Source: an uncultured Eubacteriales bacterium | GTDB lineage: Bacteria > Bacillota > Clostridia > Christensenellales > Aristaeellaceae | Direction: 5' to 3' | Assembly: GCA_902765395.1 (NCBI GenBank) | Contig: CACWZP010000017.1 | Location: 1-63,422 of the forward strand | Length of the DNA: 63,422 bases | In this document: positions 44,040 through 53,016 of the stretch, in pieces | Layout of the letters: the number at the start of each line of letters is the position of its first letter | How positions within the stretch are numbered: position 1 is the stretch's first letter | Notes under the pieces: model-generated | Seen by the model: only the letters and a program-made list of their open reading frames with translations | Told to the model about the DNA's origin: nothing | Databases searched by the model: none | Made by a program: the position numbers and the translations under genes

Positions 44040-45377
44040 ATGAACCAGCTTTTGACCGAGGGCAGCTTCCGGCGCAGGATCATCGGCTTTGCCGTGCCGA
44101 TCTTCATCGGCTACCTGTTCCAGCAGCTCTACAACACGGCGGACTCGCTGATCGTCGGGAACTACCTGGGCGAAAACGCACTGGCGGCGGTCAGCTCCAA
44201 CGGCGCGTTCATCTATCTGTTCGTGGGCTTTTTCATGGGCTTTGCCACCGGCGCGGGCGTGGTGATCGCCCGGCACATCGGCGCCGGCGACGCCCACCAC
44301 ACCTCCCTGGCGGTACACACCACCGTGGCCATGGGCCTGGTGTTCAGCGCCATCGTGTCGGTGGGCGGCGTGCTGATCACGCCCTCGGTGCTGCGCTGGA
44401 TGGGCACGCCCCCGGAGGTGTTCACCGAGTCCAGCAAGTACCTGAAGATCTACTTCGCCGGCGGCACGGGCCTGGTGATGTACAACATCCTGGTGGGCAT
44501 CCTGCAGGCCTCCGGCGACAGCCGCCATCCGCTGGTCTACCTGATCGTCAGCTCGCTGGTGAACGTGGCGCTGGACGTGCTGTTCGTGGCGGGGTTCAAG
44601 ATGGGCGTGGAGGGCGCGGCCTATGCCACCATCATCTCCCAGTTCCTGAGCATGGTGCTGGTAGCCGTGCGGCTGATGCGCAGCGACAGCGCCATCCGCG
44701 TGGACGTCCGCCGGATCCGCTTCGACGGGGAGAGCCTGCGCTTCATCGTGCGCAACGGCCTGCCCACGGCGCTGCAGGCCTGCGTGATCGACCTGTCCAA
44801 CCTGCTGATCCAGTCCTACATCAACTCCTTCGGCGGGCTGGCCATGGCGGGCATCGGCGCGTCCACCAAGGTGGAGGGCTTCGCCTTCCTGCCCGTGACC
44901 GCGTTCCAGATGTCGCTGACCACCTTCGTCTCCCAGAACATGGGCGCGAAGCAGTATGACCGCGTGCGCCGGGGCATCCGCTTCGGCCTGACCTGCGCCA
45001 TCGCCATCATCGAGCTGCTGGGCGCGGTGCTGTTCCTGCTGGCGCCGCAGATCGTGGGCCTGTTCAACCGCAACCCGGAGGTGGTCGCCTTCGGCGTGGG
45101 CCGCGCGAGGGTGTGCGCGCTGTTCTACTGCCTGGTGGGCTTCTCCCACGTGGCCTCGGCGGTGATGCGCGGGCTGGGCAAGCCCGTGACGCCCATGGTC
45201 ATCATGCTCACCTGCTGGTGCGCGGTGCGGATACTGGTGCTGTTCACCCTGGGCCAGGCCCTGCACGACATCCGGCTGGCCTACTGGATCTACCCCTTCA
45301 CCTGGGCGCTGTCCAGCGCGGTCTACGCCGTGCTGCTCAAGCGCATCCACGTGGACCAGCTCTCCGGCGCGGTTTGA
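44040..45377 (+). CDS. MATE-family multidrug efflux transporter
   Basis: 445 residues, twelve membrane helices. IGYLFQQLYNTADSLIVGNYLG and VSSNGAFIYL in the N-lobe and the repeated pattern in the C-lobe (LAMAGIGASTKVEGFAFLPVTAFQMSLTTFVSQNMGA) are MATE features. It uses ion gradients, perhaps sodium, made by the adjacent antiporter (inferred). GGAGGCC before ATG. 30 bases from nhaC, so likely the same mRNA. Confidence 0.9.
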   Translation: MNQLLTEGSFRRRIIGFAVPIFIGYLFQQLYNTADSLIVGNYLGENALAAVSSNGAFIYLFVGFFMGFATGAGVVIARHIGAGDAHHTSLAVHTTVAMGLVFSAIVSVGGVLITPSVLRWMGTPPEVFTESSKYLKIYFAGGTGLVMYNILVGILQASGDSRHPLVYLIVSSLVNVALDVLFVAGFKMGVEGAAYATIISQFLSMVLVAVRLMRSDSAIRVDVRRIRFDGESLRFIVRNGLPTALQACVIDLSNLLIQSYINSFGGLAMAGIGASTKVEGFAFLPVTAFQMSLTTFVSQNMGAKQYDRVRRGIRFGLTCAIAIIELLGAVLFLLAPQIVGLFNRNPEVVAFGVGRARVCALFYCLVGFSHVASAVMRGLGKPVTPMVIMLTCWCAVRILVLFTLGQALHDIRLAYWIYPFTWALSSAVYAVLLKRIHVDQLSGAV

Positions 45378-45423
45378 CGCGGTTCCACGGCAGCGCTGCT
45401 CCGGCAGTCAGCCACAGACATGA

Positions 45424-45466
45424 GAACTCCCGGCCATGGGCCTTCGCCCGAAGCCGGGAGTTCTTT
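45424..45466 (+). terminator. Terminator of the nitroreductase-nhaC-MATE unit
   Basis: GAACTCCCGGC (45424-45434) and GCCGGGAGTTC (45453-45463) enclose an inner GGGC/GCCC hairpin, then TTT. Confidence 0.8.
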
Positions 45467-45516
45467 ATGTGTCGTATTAGTCAGCCGTGCCGCTCCTCAG
45501 GACTATTGTCAAATAA

Positions 45517-45585
45517 GGAACTTCGACTCCGCTCAGGATGACAAATGCAGCGGTGTCATCCCGGGCGAAGCGAAGGATCTTTTTT
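45517..45585. repeat. Intergenic palindrome of the dispersed CTTCG..GGATGACA type
   Basis: GGATGACA and TGTCATCC form a stem, extended by CTTCG..CGAAG arms, followed by T(6). Such TTCG-rich, TCAGGATGACA elements recur in genomes of this kind. It lies between the MATE gene and the glycosidase (minus) and could add a second terminator. Confidence 0.6.
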
Positions 45586-45601
45586 CCAATTGAGGTCTGT
45601 A

Positions 45602-48211
45602 TTACAGCTCGATCTGTGCGCAAACGCGCTCGTCCAGGCAGGAGCCGCCCGCATAGACCCGGTAGGTGCCCGGCTCCACCAGCTTCCGGCCCGCCGTCTC
45701 CATGTAGATCTCCAGGTCGCCGGGGTTCACGGTGAATTCGGCGCTCCGGCGCTCGCCGGGAGCCATGTCGTGCAGGCGCTCAAAGCCGATCAGCCGCCGA
45801 ACGGGATGCGCCGTGCCGGAGGGCGACACGCGCCGGATGTACAGCTGGGCCACCTCGTCGCCACACACATCGCCCGCGTTTCTCACGTTCACGCTGACCC
45901 GCAGGCCGCCGTCCGCCTTTTCCACGCGCAGGCCGTCGTATTCAAAGCGGGTGTAGGACAGCCCGTGGCCGAAGGGGTACAGCACCGGCTTGTCAAAGTA
46001 GCGATAGGTGCGCGGGTGGTGGATCAGGTCGTAATCCTCCATCGGCGGCAGGTCGTCGTCGCCCAGGTACCAGGTCATGGGCAGCCGCCCCGCGGGGTTG
46101 GCCTCGCCGAAGAGGGCCGCCGCCAGGCCGTGGCCCAAATCCTGGGAGCCGGTGGCGTTCAGCAGGATGGCCGGCACGTGCGCCTGCATCCAGTTGACGG
46201 CATAGGGATAGTTGGCGATCAGCACCACGGCCACGTTGGGGTTGGCCGCGTACACGGCCTCCAGCAGCCGCTGCTGGGAGGGGATCATGTCGATGGTGCT
46301 GCGGTCGATCTCCTCCTTGGCGTTCACCACGGGGTTGCAGCCCAGGGCCACGACCACCTTCTTCGCCTTCTTCGCCAGCGCCACGGCCCGCTGCACGCCG
46401 TCGGAGACCACCTCCACCGTCAAGATGTCGGCTTCCTTCTCGGAGCCGGCCCAGGCGGTGGACTCGTTGCCGCCTTCCTTGGTGTTGCTCTCGGCCTCGC
46501 GCCGCCGGAGGGGATCGGTCCTCAGCCGCCCGTCCTCCAGGTACACGTTCCGGTTGCCGAAGCAGTACAGCCGGACATCCCCCGGCCGATCGTCCCAGTA
46601 CTCCGTCAGCTCCACGCAGTTGGCGTTGCGCGGGCTGGGCGTGCGCAACGCGCCGGCGGTGCCGATGGTGAAGCTGTCGGTGACGAACCAGGCGAAGGGA
46701 TCGTCGGAGGCCAGGCTGACCTTCCCGGCCCCGTCCACGGTCAGGTACTTTTTGTACGCGGGCGCATAGAGGAAATTGCTGCCGCAGCCCCAGTTGGTCT
46801 GCTCGAACAGAACCGCGTCCTCCGCCCGGTCCACCGGCACCAGCTCCGCTGGCCTGGCCGTCTTGGCGGCCTCCCAGTTCTCCGGCACGGGCTCGCTGGC
46901 GCCCAGGTACTTCTTACCGACCTTCAGCCGAATCAGGTTCAGTCCGCTGTCATAGGGCACTTCCCGGCGCATCCGCTTCTCCATGCCCGCCTTCAGCGTC
47001 ACCCTGTAGAGGGGCGTGCCACCGTACCAGTCCATGTACCAGCTGCCGCCCACGTGGCCGATCAGGGCGATGTCGTCGTCCTTCTTGAGCGGCAGGAAGC
47101 CGCCCTCGTTCTTGAGCAGCACGTTGGATTCCTCGCTCATGCGCAGGGAGACGCGTTTGGCCTCGTCCGTGCCCACGTCCGCCATGTCCAGGTCGGCGTA
47201 GGGGTCCGCCGGATCGAACGCGCCCTGGCGCAGCAGCTCCGTGATGGTGCACAGCACGGACCTGTCCAGCTCCTCCTCCGAGATCAGCCCGCGCTCGAAG
47301 GCCTCCCTGGCCGCCTTCGACACCTCCGCGGGGGTGTCCAGCATGGCGTCCACGCCCGCCTTCACGCCCTCGGCCAGGGTCTCGGCGTGGGTGTCGAAGT
47401 AGCGGTGGAAGTTCACGGTCTGCAAAAAGTCGCCGCCGTCGGTCATGGCGTACCGGATGCCCCACCGATCCTTCAGGATGTCCCGCACCTCGTGGTTCAG
47501 CATGGCCGGCAGGTGGTTGATCTCGTTGTAGGAGGTCATCACGCCCTCGGCGTGGCCCTCCAGGGCGCAGTAGCGGTAGGGCTCCAGCTCGTAGTCGTAC
47601 TTCACCTTGTCGCTGATATCGAAGTTGTCGTAGCAGCGGCGGTACTCCTGGTTGTTGGCGTAAAAGTGCTTCAGCACCGCGGCGGTGCGCACGCGGTCGC
47701 CCCGCTGGCCGGGGGAAAGGGGCGAGCCGTCCAGGTTGTGCTCGTCCTGCATGCCGCGGATGTAGGCGGAGGCCATCTTGCCGGTCAGGTACGGGTCCTC
47801 GCCGTAGCCCTCCTCGTTCCGGCCCCAGCGGGGATCGCGGCACAGGTCGATGGTGGGGCCCAGCCGGCCGTTGCCGCCCTTGCCCACGGCGTTGCAGAAG
47901 GCGCGGGACTCGCGCCCGGTCACGTCGCCCGCCCGGAAGATCAGCTCCCGGTCGAAGGTGGCGGCCATGCCGATGGGCTGGGTGAAGGAAGTGGTGGGCG
48001 TGGGCGGATAGTGCTCGCCCTGGCCCGCCCGCGCCTGGACACCGTGGGCGCCCTCGCCGCCGCAGGTGGAGGCCGAGATGCCCAGGCGCTCGTTGCGCAC
48101 GCGCAGGGTGAACCAGGCGCACTTTTCCTCGACGGTCATTTGGGAAAGCAGATATTGCGCGCGCTCCTCGTCGGTGCGCTTCATGTCGTACAGCGGTGTG
48201 CTCCTGTCCAT
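45602..48211 (-). CDS. Glycoside hydrolase family 3 (beta-xylosidase/beta-glucosidase type)
   Basis: 869 residues, no signal peptide. Catalytic barrel: GIDLCRDPRWGRNEEGYGEDPYL (N-half), KHFYANNQ, and the nucleophile strand YAMTDGGDF where the Asp of TDGGD is the expected nucleophile. The second domain has NVLLKNEGGFLPL and SQDLGHGLAAALFGEANPAGRLPMTW. A C-terminal fibronectin-like domain follows. Between the two catalytic halves (about 460-620) is an inserted region with beta-type sequence (FGNRNVYLEDGR). The enzyme splits terminal sugars from oligosaccharides in the cytosol; specificity open. TTGCCG-17-TATAAT (minus, 48267-48272 and 48244-48249) is the probable promoter. Confidence 0.88.
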   Translation of the reverse strand: MDRSTPLYDMKRTDEERAQYLLSQMTVEEKCAWFTLRVRNERLGISASTCGGEGAHGVQARAGQGEHYPPTPTTSFTQPIGMAATFDRELIFRAGDVTGRESRAFCNAVGKGGNGRLGPTIDLCRDPRWGRNEEGYGEDPYLTGKMASAYIRGMQDEHNLDGSPLSPGQRGDRVRTAAVLKHFYANNQEYRRCYDNFDISDKVKYDYELEPYRYCALEGHAEGVMTSYNEINHLPAMLNHEVRDILKDRWGIRYAMTDGGDFLQTVNFHRYFDTHAETLAEGVKAGVDAMLDTPAEVSKAAREAFERGLISEEELDRSVLCTITELLRQGAFDPADPYADLDMADVGTDEAKRVSLRMSEESNVLLKNEGGFLPLKKDDDIALIGHVGGSWYMDWYGGTPLYRVTLKAGMEKRMRREVPYDSGLNLIRLKVGKKYLGASEPVPENWEAAKTARPAELVPVDRAEDAVLFEQTNWGCGSNFLYAPAYKKYLTVDGAGKVSLASDDPFAWFVTDSFTIGTAGALRTPSPRNANCVELTEYWDDRPGDVRLYCFGNRNVYLEDGRLRTDPLRRREAESNTKEGGNESTAWAGSEKEADILTVEVVSDGVQRAVALAKKAKKVVVALGCNPVVNAKEEIDRSTIDMIPSQQRLLEAVYAANPNVAVVLIANYPYAVNWMQAHVPAILLNATGSQDLGHGLAAALFGEANPAGRLPMTWYLGDDDLPPMEDYDLIHHPRTYRYFDKPVLYPFGHGLSYTRFEYDGLRVEKADGGLRVSVNVRNAGDVCGDEVAQLYIRRVSPSGTAHPVRRLIGFERLHDMAPGERRSAEFTVNPGDLEIYMETAGRKLVEPGTYRVYAGGSCLDERVCAQIEL

Positions 48212-48379
48212 GTGATCCCCTCCGTGGCTGTGTTTTCCCCTGTATTATAGCGCCGATCAACGGAAGCGGCAATAGATATTTCACGCAAATCCAAAGCAGA
48301 TCCTGCGAAAAGGCCCGACCGCGCGCCGCGCACATTAATGCAAACTTTTCACCAGCGCAAAGGGATGTTCCAGATGGCG

Positions 48380-48446
48380 TGTTATAATCAGGGTACAGCG
48401 GAGTTCGGCCTCTAAATCCTTCGCTATACAAAACAAAACCAAGGAG
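48380..48446 (+). ncRNA. Candidate preQ1-I riboswitch with extended -10 promoter
   Basis: TG then TATAAT (48383-48388) sets a start near 48395. There, AGCGGAG (48397-48403) and CTTCGCT (48419-48425) form a 7 bp stem with a GU, loop TTCGGCC..AAATC, followed by an A-rich tail ACAAAACAAAACC that runs into the AAGGAG ribosome site (48441-48446). The compact stem plus A-rich tail on the site resembles preQ1 class I, and the gene behind it is a queuosine-precursor transporter. Not all consensus bases are present, so it is a candidate. Confidence 0.55.
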
Positions 48447-48454
48447 ATTTTTTT

Positions 48455-49180
48455 ATGCGCAAACGGTTCCAACAATTCATTTCCGACACATCCCTGCTCC
48501 TCCGGTCCATCCCCTCCCCCGTGGTCACCTGCTTCGTGCTTTCCGTGGTGCTGATGAACCTGCTGGCCAACAAGACCATCTACCAGAAGGGCTTTTTCGC
48601 CGTGGACGGCGGCATCGTCGTGTCCTGGGCGTGCTTCCTGTGCATGGACATCATCACCAAGCACTTCGGCGCGAGCGCCGCGACCCGGGTATCCATATTC
48701 GCGCTGGCCATGAACCTGTTCTGCGTGGGCATCTTCGCGGTGGTCAGCGTCATCCCCACCGAGACGGACTATTCCGCCTTCAACGGCATCTTCGGCGGCA
48801 GCTGGTTCATCGTGCTGTCCAGCTCGCTGGCGTTCCTCGCCTCCGCCGTGGCCAACAACGCGCTGAACGCGGCCATCGGCCGGATGTTCCGGGCCAACCC
48901 GGACGGCCGCGCGGCCTACTACACCCGCAGCTACGTGTCCACGTTCATCGGCCAGTTTGTCGACAACATGGTGTTCGCCTCGCTGGTGTTCATGCTGTTC
49001 GCACCCATCTACTGGGGCGGCTTCAGCTGGACCCTGCCCCAGTGCGTCAGCTGCTCGCTGATCGGCGCGTTCCTGGAGCTGCTGATGGAGGTCGTCTTCT
49101 CCCCCATCGGCTACGGGGTAACCCGGCGCTGGCGTCAGCTGGACGTGGGCGGCGCGTATCTGGCGTCGCACGCCGCATGA
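48455..49180 (+). CDS. Queuosine precursor transporter (VUT/YhhQ family)
   Basis: 241 residues, about six membrane helices. VLMNLLANKTIYQKGFF, CMDIITKHFGASAATR and the late YVSTFIGQFVDNMVFASLVF are the VUT (YhhQ) signatures; SNNALNA-like SAVANNALNAAIGRMF is also present. It imports queuine-type precursors such as preQ0 or preQ1. The candidate riboswitch upstream fits control by preQ1. It overlaps the next gene by 4 bases (ATGA). Confidence 0.88.
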   Translation: MRKRFQQFISDTSLLLRSIPSPVVTCFVLSVVLMNLLANKTIYQKGFFAVDGGIVVSWACFLCMDIITKHFGASAATRVSIFALAMNLFCVGIFAVVSVIPTETDYSAFNGIFGGSWFIVLSSSLAFLASAVANNALNAAIGRMFRANPDGRAAYYTRSYVSTFIGQFVDNMVFASLVFMLFAPIYWGGFSWTLPQCVSCSLIGAFLELLMEVVFSPIGYGVTRRWRQLDVGGAYLASHAA

Positions 49181-49842
49181 AGGCGCTGATCACCGGCGCT
49201 TCCCGGGGCATCGGGAGGGCCGTGGCCGAGCGGTTCCTGGCGCTGGGGCACGAGGTGCACGGCCTCGATTTGCTCGGCGCCGCCATCGAACATCCCTGCT
49301 ACAGGCACCACGTCTGCGACATCCGGCTCAAAGAGGCCCTGCCGGAGATCGACGGCGTGGAGATCCTGTTCAACAACGCGGGCATCCAGCAGGGCGAGGA
49401 CGACATCGCCACGAACCTGACCGGCGCGATCCACGTGACCGAGAAGTATGCCATGGGCAACCCGGCGCTGAAGTCCATACTGTTCAACGCCTCGGCGTCC
49501 TCTGTCAGCGGCCAGGAGTTCCCCCGCTACGTGGCCAGCAAGGCCGGCCTGGTGGGCTACATGCGCAACGTGGCCATCCGCGTGGCGCCCCGGGGCGTCA
49601 CCTGCAACGCCATCAGCCTGGGCGGCGTGATCACCGACTCCAACGACGCGGTGATGAACGACCCGGAAATGTGGCGGGCCATCATGGACGTGACGCCCAT
49701 GAAGAAGTGGGCCACGCTTTCAGAGGTGTGTGACTGGGTGGTGTTCCTCACCACGGCGAACCGGTCCATGTCCGGGCAGAATATACTGATCGACAACGGT
49801 GAAAAGGATCTCAACCCCACCTTCGTCTGGCCGGGGTATTGA
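49177..49842 (+). CDS. Short-chain dehydrogenase/reductase
   Basis: 221 residues. NAD(P) motif TGASRGIGRAVAE at 6-18, NNAG at about 70, catalytic Ser in FNASASSVSG, and YVASKAG with the Tyr and Lys. It lacks the first part of some SDR proteins but is complete as a classic short form. ATGA overlap couples it to the transporter. A link to queuosine metabolism is not known; the substrate is open. Confidence 0.85.
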   Translation: MKALITGASRGIGRAVAERFLALGHEVHGLDLLGAAIEHPCYRHHVCDIRLKEALPEIDGVEILFNNAGIQQGEDDIATNLTGAIHVTEKYAMGNPALKSILFNASASSVSGQEFPRYVASKAGLVGYMRNVAIRVAPRGVTCNAISLGGVITDSNDAVMNDPEMWRAIMDVTPMKKWATLSEVCDWVVFLTTANRSMSGQNILIDNGEKDLNPTFVWPGY

Positions 49843-49850
49843 AGATGAAC

Positions 49851-49887
49851 AAAAGGGGCTGTCTCAAGATTTGAGACAGCCCCTTTT
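49851..49887. terminator. Perfect bidirectional terminator after the SDR
   Basis: AAAAGGGGCTGTCTCAA and its exact complement (17 bp arms) with a 3 base loop, flanked by A and T runs so it serves both convergent genes. Confidence 0.95.
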
Positions 49888-49904
49888 GCCGACGGAATCC
49901 CGGA

Positions 49905-51347
49905 TCAGGCCGCGTTCGACAGCCCGGTCTCTTCCTCCTCCGCGGCCTCGGGCAGCCACGGCACCGCGGCCACGTTCAAATCGCCCAGCCAGCTGTTGCC
50001 GTTGCCGCGGATGGTCTCCTCCAGCGTGTTGATGATCACGCCGCGGATGCGCTGCACGGTGGTGCCGCCCGGCTGCATGATGGAGCCGGTGCTGCTGATC
50101 ACGTAGTGCAGGCCGTAGGCCTCGCCCAGGTACAGCATCTCATGCCCCCGGAAGAACAGGATCGTGCCGACGGGCAGCGCGTCCAGGGTGTCCGCCTTGG
50201 CGTCCTCGTCCAGCTCCGAAAGGTCCGCCTTCAGCGCGGGCATGGCCGACTGCCAGGTGGTGTTCCGGGGCAGCTCCAGGCCGAAGCACTTGTAGATGTT
50301 GCGTATGTACTGGGAGCAGTCCGGCACGGCCAGCATGCCGCCCCAGCCATAGGCGTCGCCCAGCATGGTGAAGGCCACGTTCAGCACGTTCTCCGTCGTC
50401 AGCGGCAGATAGCCCAGGCTGTAATCGCAGTGCTGGGGGATCAGCGCGATGGTGGTGGCGTAGTTGCCCGCCTCGTCCCGAACGGGCAGCCAGACGGCGG
50501 TGTTGTGATAGGCGGCGCGGTTGGTGAGGGCCGGGTCGTAGTCCTTCTCCTGCACCAGTTTGAGCGTGGTGCCCATGGTCAGCATCCGCTGGGAGGACGC
50601 GCTGTTCACGTTGGCGGCGTCCAGGTAGAACTTGCCGCCGGTCACCACCAGCAGCTCCTCCCGGGGGATCTGCCAGGCGCCCAGCCATTCCACACGGTCC
50701 TTGCACAGGGCGATGTTCTCCGCCTTGATCCAGCCGCACACGCACCAGGTGTCGCAGTAATACCAGCTGCCGTCCGCCGTCTGGGCGCGGATGACCACCG
50801 GCTCGTTCACGCGGACATAGGAATTCTGCAGGGTGTCGAAGTCGTTGTCGCCCGCCATGTCGGTGATCAGCAGGTCCGTGGGCACGGCGCGGACGTCCGC
50901 CAGCGTCACGCAAATGCCGTAGCGGGCCTCCTCCTTGTCGGTCACCTCCGCGTCGTCGATGTTCGCCAGCACCTCGGCCACGTCCGAATAGCGCACCTGC
51001 TCGCCGTCCGCGCGATAGTAGCCGCTGGCCATGTACTCGGACAGCGCGCCCATGGCCTGCTTGACCAGCTCCCCGCGGTAGGCCGAGCCGTCATAGGGCG
51101 CGTACGTCTGCAACAGATCCGTCATGCAGCACTCCTCCCGCGCCAGGCAGGCGGCGTTCATGGCCTCGATGTCGGCGTCTTCCGCCAGCACCTCGTCCGA
51201 GTGGCGCGCCTTCTTCGCCCAGTAGGCCGCGTCGGTCATCTCCTCCGTCACTTCGGGCAGCAGCGCCGTCTCCGCCATCGCTGGCAGCGAGGCGAGCAGC
51301 AGCGCCGCGATCAACAGCGCGATCGCCGCGAATTTGATTCGATTCAT
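49905..51347 (-). CDS. Exported NlpC/P60 peptidase with SH3 domains
   Basis: 480 residues. Signal peptide to about residue 26 (LPAMAETA). After a helical region come SH3-like segments (near 150-230: DVRAVPTDLLITD, and PVVIRAQTADGSWYYCDTWCVCGW) and the C-terminal NlpC/P60 domain. Its catalytic Cys is in YGWGGMLAVPDCSQYIRNIY, the His in YGLHYVISS. It resembles gamma-D-glutamyl-diamino acid endopeptidases (YkfC type) of peptidoglycan turnover or recycling. Start ATG 51347 with AGGAGGAAAGG upstream. Confidence 0.85.
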   Translation of the reverse strand: MNRIKFAAIALLIAALLLASLPAMAETALLPEVTEEMTDAAYWAKKARHSDEVLAEDADIEAMNAACLAREECCMTDLLQTYAPYDGSAYRGELVKQAMGALSEYMASGYYRADGEQVRYSDVAEVLANIDDAEVTDKEEARYGICVTLADVRAVPTDLLITDMAGDNDFDTLQNSYVRVNEPVVIRAQTADGSWYYCDTWCVCGWIKAENIALCKDRVEWLGAWQIPREELLVVTGGKFYLDAANVNSASSQRMLTMGTTLKLVQEKDYDPALTNRAAYHNTAVWLPVRDEAGNYATTIALIPQHCDYSLGYLPLTTENVLNVAFTMLGDAYGWGGMLAVPDCSQYIRNIYKCFGLELPRNTTWQSAMPALKADLSELDEDAKADTLDALPVGTILFFRGHEMLYLGEAYGLHYVISSTGSIMQPGGTTVQRIRGVIINTLEETIRGNGNSWLGDLNVAAVPWLPEAAEEEETGLSNAA

Positions 51348-51469
51348 GTCCTTTCCTCCTCGAAGCGCGGGCGCCTGTTTCCGCCCGCTGGTCTCATTGT
51401 ACCCCATTCCGCGGGATTTTTCCACTGTTTTTTCCGGCAAATCAAAACTTCGATATAATACAGCCTTCC

Positions 51470-51498
51470 TTGACACGTTTTTATACTCAGTGTACAAT
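51470..51498 (+). promoter_or_regulatory. Promoter of the sodium symporter gene
   Basis: TTGACA (51470-51475), 17 bases, TACAAT (51493-51498). About 30 bases of leader precede ATG 51533. Confidence 0.8.
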
Positions 51499-51532
51499 TC
51501 AAATACGATAGAATACCTGGAGTGAAATACGC

Positions 51533-52933
51533 ATGGAAAAGAAGCGCGCCCAGTGGGGCAGCAAAATCGGCTTTATACTCGCGGCAGCGGGCTCTGCGGT
51601 GGGGCTTGGCAACATCTGGAAATTTCCCGGCAGGGCCTATGAGGGCGGCGGCGGGTGCTTTATGCTGATCTACCTGTGCATGGTGGTGTTCCTCGGCGCG
51701 CCGCTGATGCTCACGGAGCTGTCCGTGGGCCGGGCGAGCCAGACCAACATCGTCAGCGCGTTCAAAAAACTGGGCCACAAGGGCTATTCCTGGGTGGGCT
51801 GGATCGGCGTCGGCGGCGCCTTCGTCATCACCTGCTACTACAGCCACGTGGGCGGCTGGGTGCTGCGCTATGTGTTCGGCTACGCCACCGAGAGCCCGAA
51901 GATCTACGCGGACTCCCTGGGCTACTTCTACGAGATGCTGGGCCGCCACGCGGACGGCACCACGGCCTTTCCCTGGGCGGCCATACTGTTCGCGGCCGTG
52001 TTCATGGTGGTCAACGCCGTGGTCATCATCCGTGGCGTGGAGAGCGGCATCGAAAAGTTCAACAAGATCGGCATGCCGGCGCTGTTTTTGCTGCTGCTGG
52101 TGCTGCTGGGCCGCGCGGTCACGCTGGACGGCGCCCGGCCCGGCATCCGCTACCTGCTGTCGCTGGACTGGAGCAAGGTCACCTTCAACACCTTCCTGTC
52201 CGCGCTGGGCCAGGCCTTCTATTCCCTGTCCATCGGCATGGCCATCATGATTACCTACGGCTCCTACCTGCCCAAGACGGAAAACATCGCCCGCAACACC
52301 GGCCTGGTCTGCGCCATGGACACGCTGGTGGCGGTCCTGGCGGGCTTCATCATCGTGCCCGCCGTGTTCGCCACCCTGGGCGAGCAGCAGATCGGCAAGG
52401 GCGGCGGCTTCGCCTTCGTGTCCCTGGCCAAGGTGTTCGAGCAGATGCCCGGCGGCACGTTCTTCGGCGCGCTGTTCTATCTGCTGCTGCTGTTCGCGGC
52501 GCTCACCAGCTGCATGTCGCTGGTGGAGGGCATCGTGGCCTTCCTGACGGAGCACTTCTCCTGGCCGCGCAAGGGCACGACCATCGCCGTCTGCGCGGTG
52601 ATGTTCCTGATCGGCTGCCTGTACACCTGCTCCCAGGCGGCCTATCCCATCAAGGGCATCTGGTTCGACGCCGCCACCGGCGTGTCCACCCCCGCCTTCT
52701 GCGACGCCATGGAGTTCCTCACTGACCGCATCATGATCCCCGTCTGTGCCCTGGGCTGCTGCATATTCGTGGGCTGGGTCTGGAAACCGGAGAGCGCCGT
52801 GGCGGAGGTGGAGCAGAATGGCGTCCGCTTCACCCTGGCGAAGGTCTACTCCCTGATCATCAAGTACGTCGCGCCGCTGGCCATACTGACCATACTGGTC
52901 ATGAGCTTCGCCACCGGCATGACGCTGAGCTGA
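51533..52933 (+). CDS. Neurotransmitter:sodium symporter family (SNF) transporter
   Basis: 466 residues, about twelve helices. GSKIGFILAAAGSAVGLGNIWKFPGRAYEGGGG contains the sodium site and signature (GNIWKFP); GQAFYSLSIGMAIMITYGSYL is the second unwound-helix region. Bacterial members import amino acids (such as tryptophan, tyrosine) with sodium. Substrate open. Ends in front of a terminator shared with the NptA gene. Confidence 0.9.
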   Translation: MEKKRAQWGSKIGFILAAAGSAVGLGNIWKFPGRAYEGGGGCFMLIYLCMVVFLGAPLMLTELSVGRASQTNIVSAFKKLGHKGYSWVGWIGVGGAFVITCYYSHVGGWVLRYVFGYATESPKIYADSLGYFYEMLGRHADGTTAFPWAAILFAAVFMVVNAVVIIRGVESGIEKFNKIGMPALFLLLLVLLGRAVTLDGARPGIRYLLSLDWSKVTFNTFLSALGQAFYSLSIGMAIMITYGSYLPKTENIARNTGLVCAMDTLVAVLAGFIIVPAVFATLGEQQIGKGGGFAFVSLAKVFEQMPGGTFFGALFYLLLLFAALTSCMSLVEGIVAFLTEHFSWPRKGTTIAVCAVMFLIGCLYTCSQAAYPIKGIWFDAATGVSTPAFCDAMEFLTDRIMIPVCALGCCIFVGWVWKPESAVAEVEQNGVRFTLAKVYSLIIKYVAPLAILTILVMSFATGMTLS

Positions 52934-52968
52934 CCGGCACCCTCGGCGTGTCGACAAATGAATACAAA

Positions 52969-52995
52969 AGATCCGGGCCCGCGCGGCCCGGATCT
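52969..52995. terminator. Bidirectional terminator between the symporter and the Na/Pi gene
   Basis: AGATCCGGGCC and GGCCCGGATCT, 11 bp perfect arms with a 5 base centre, then TCATTTTAT on the plus strand. Confidence 0.85.
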
Positions 52996-53016
52996 CATTT
53001 TATCGACATATGACCG

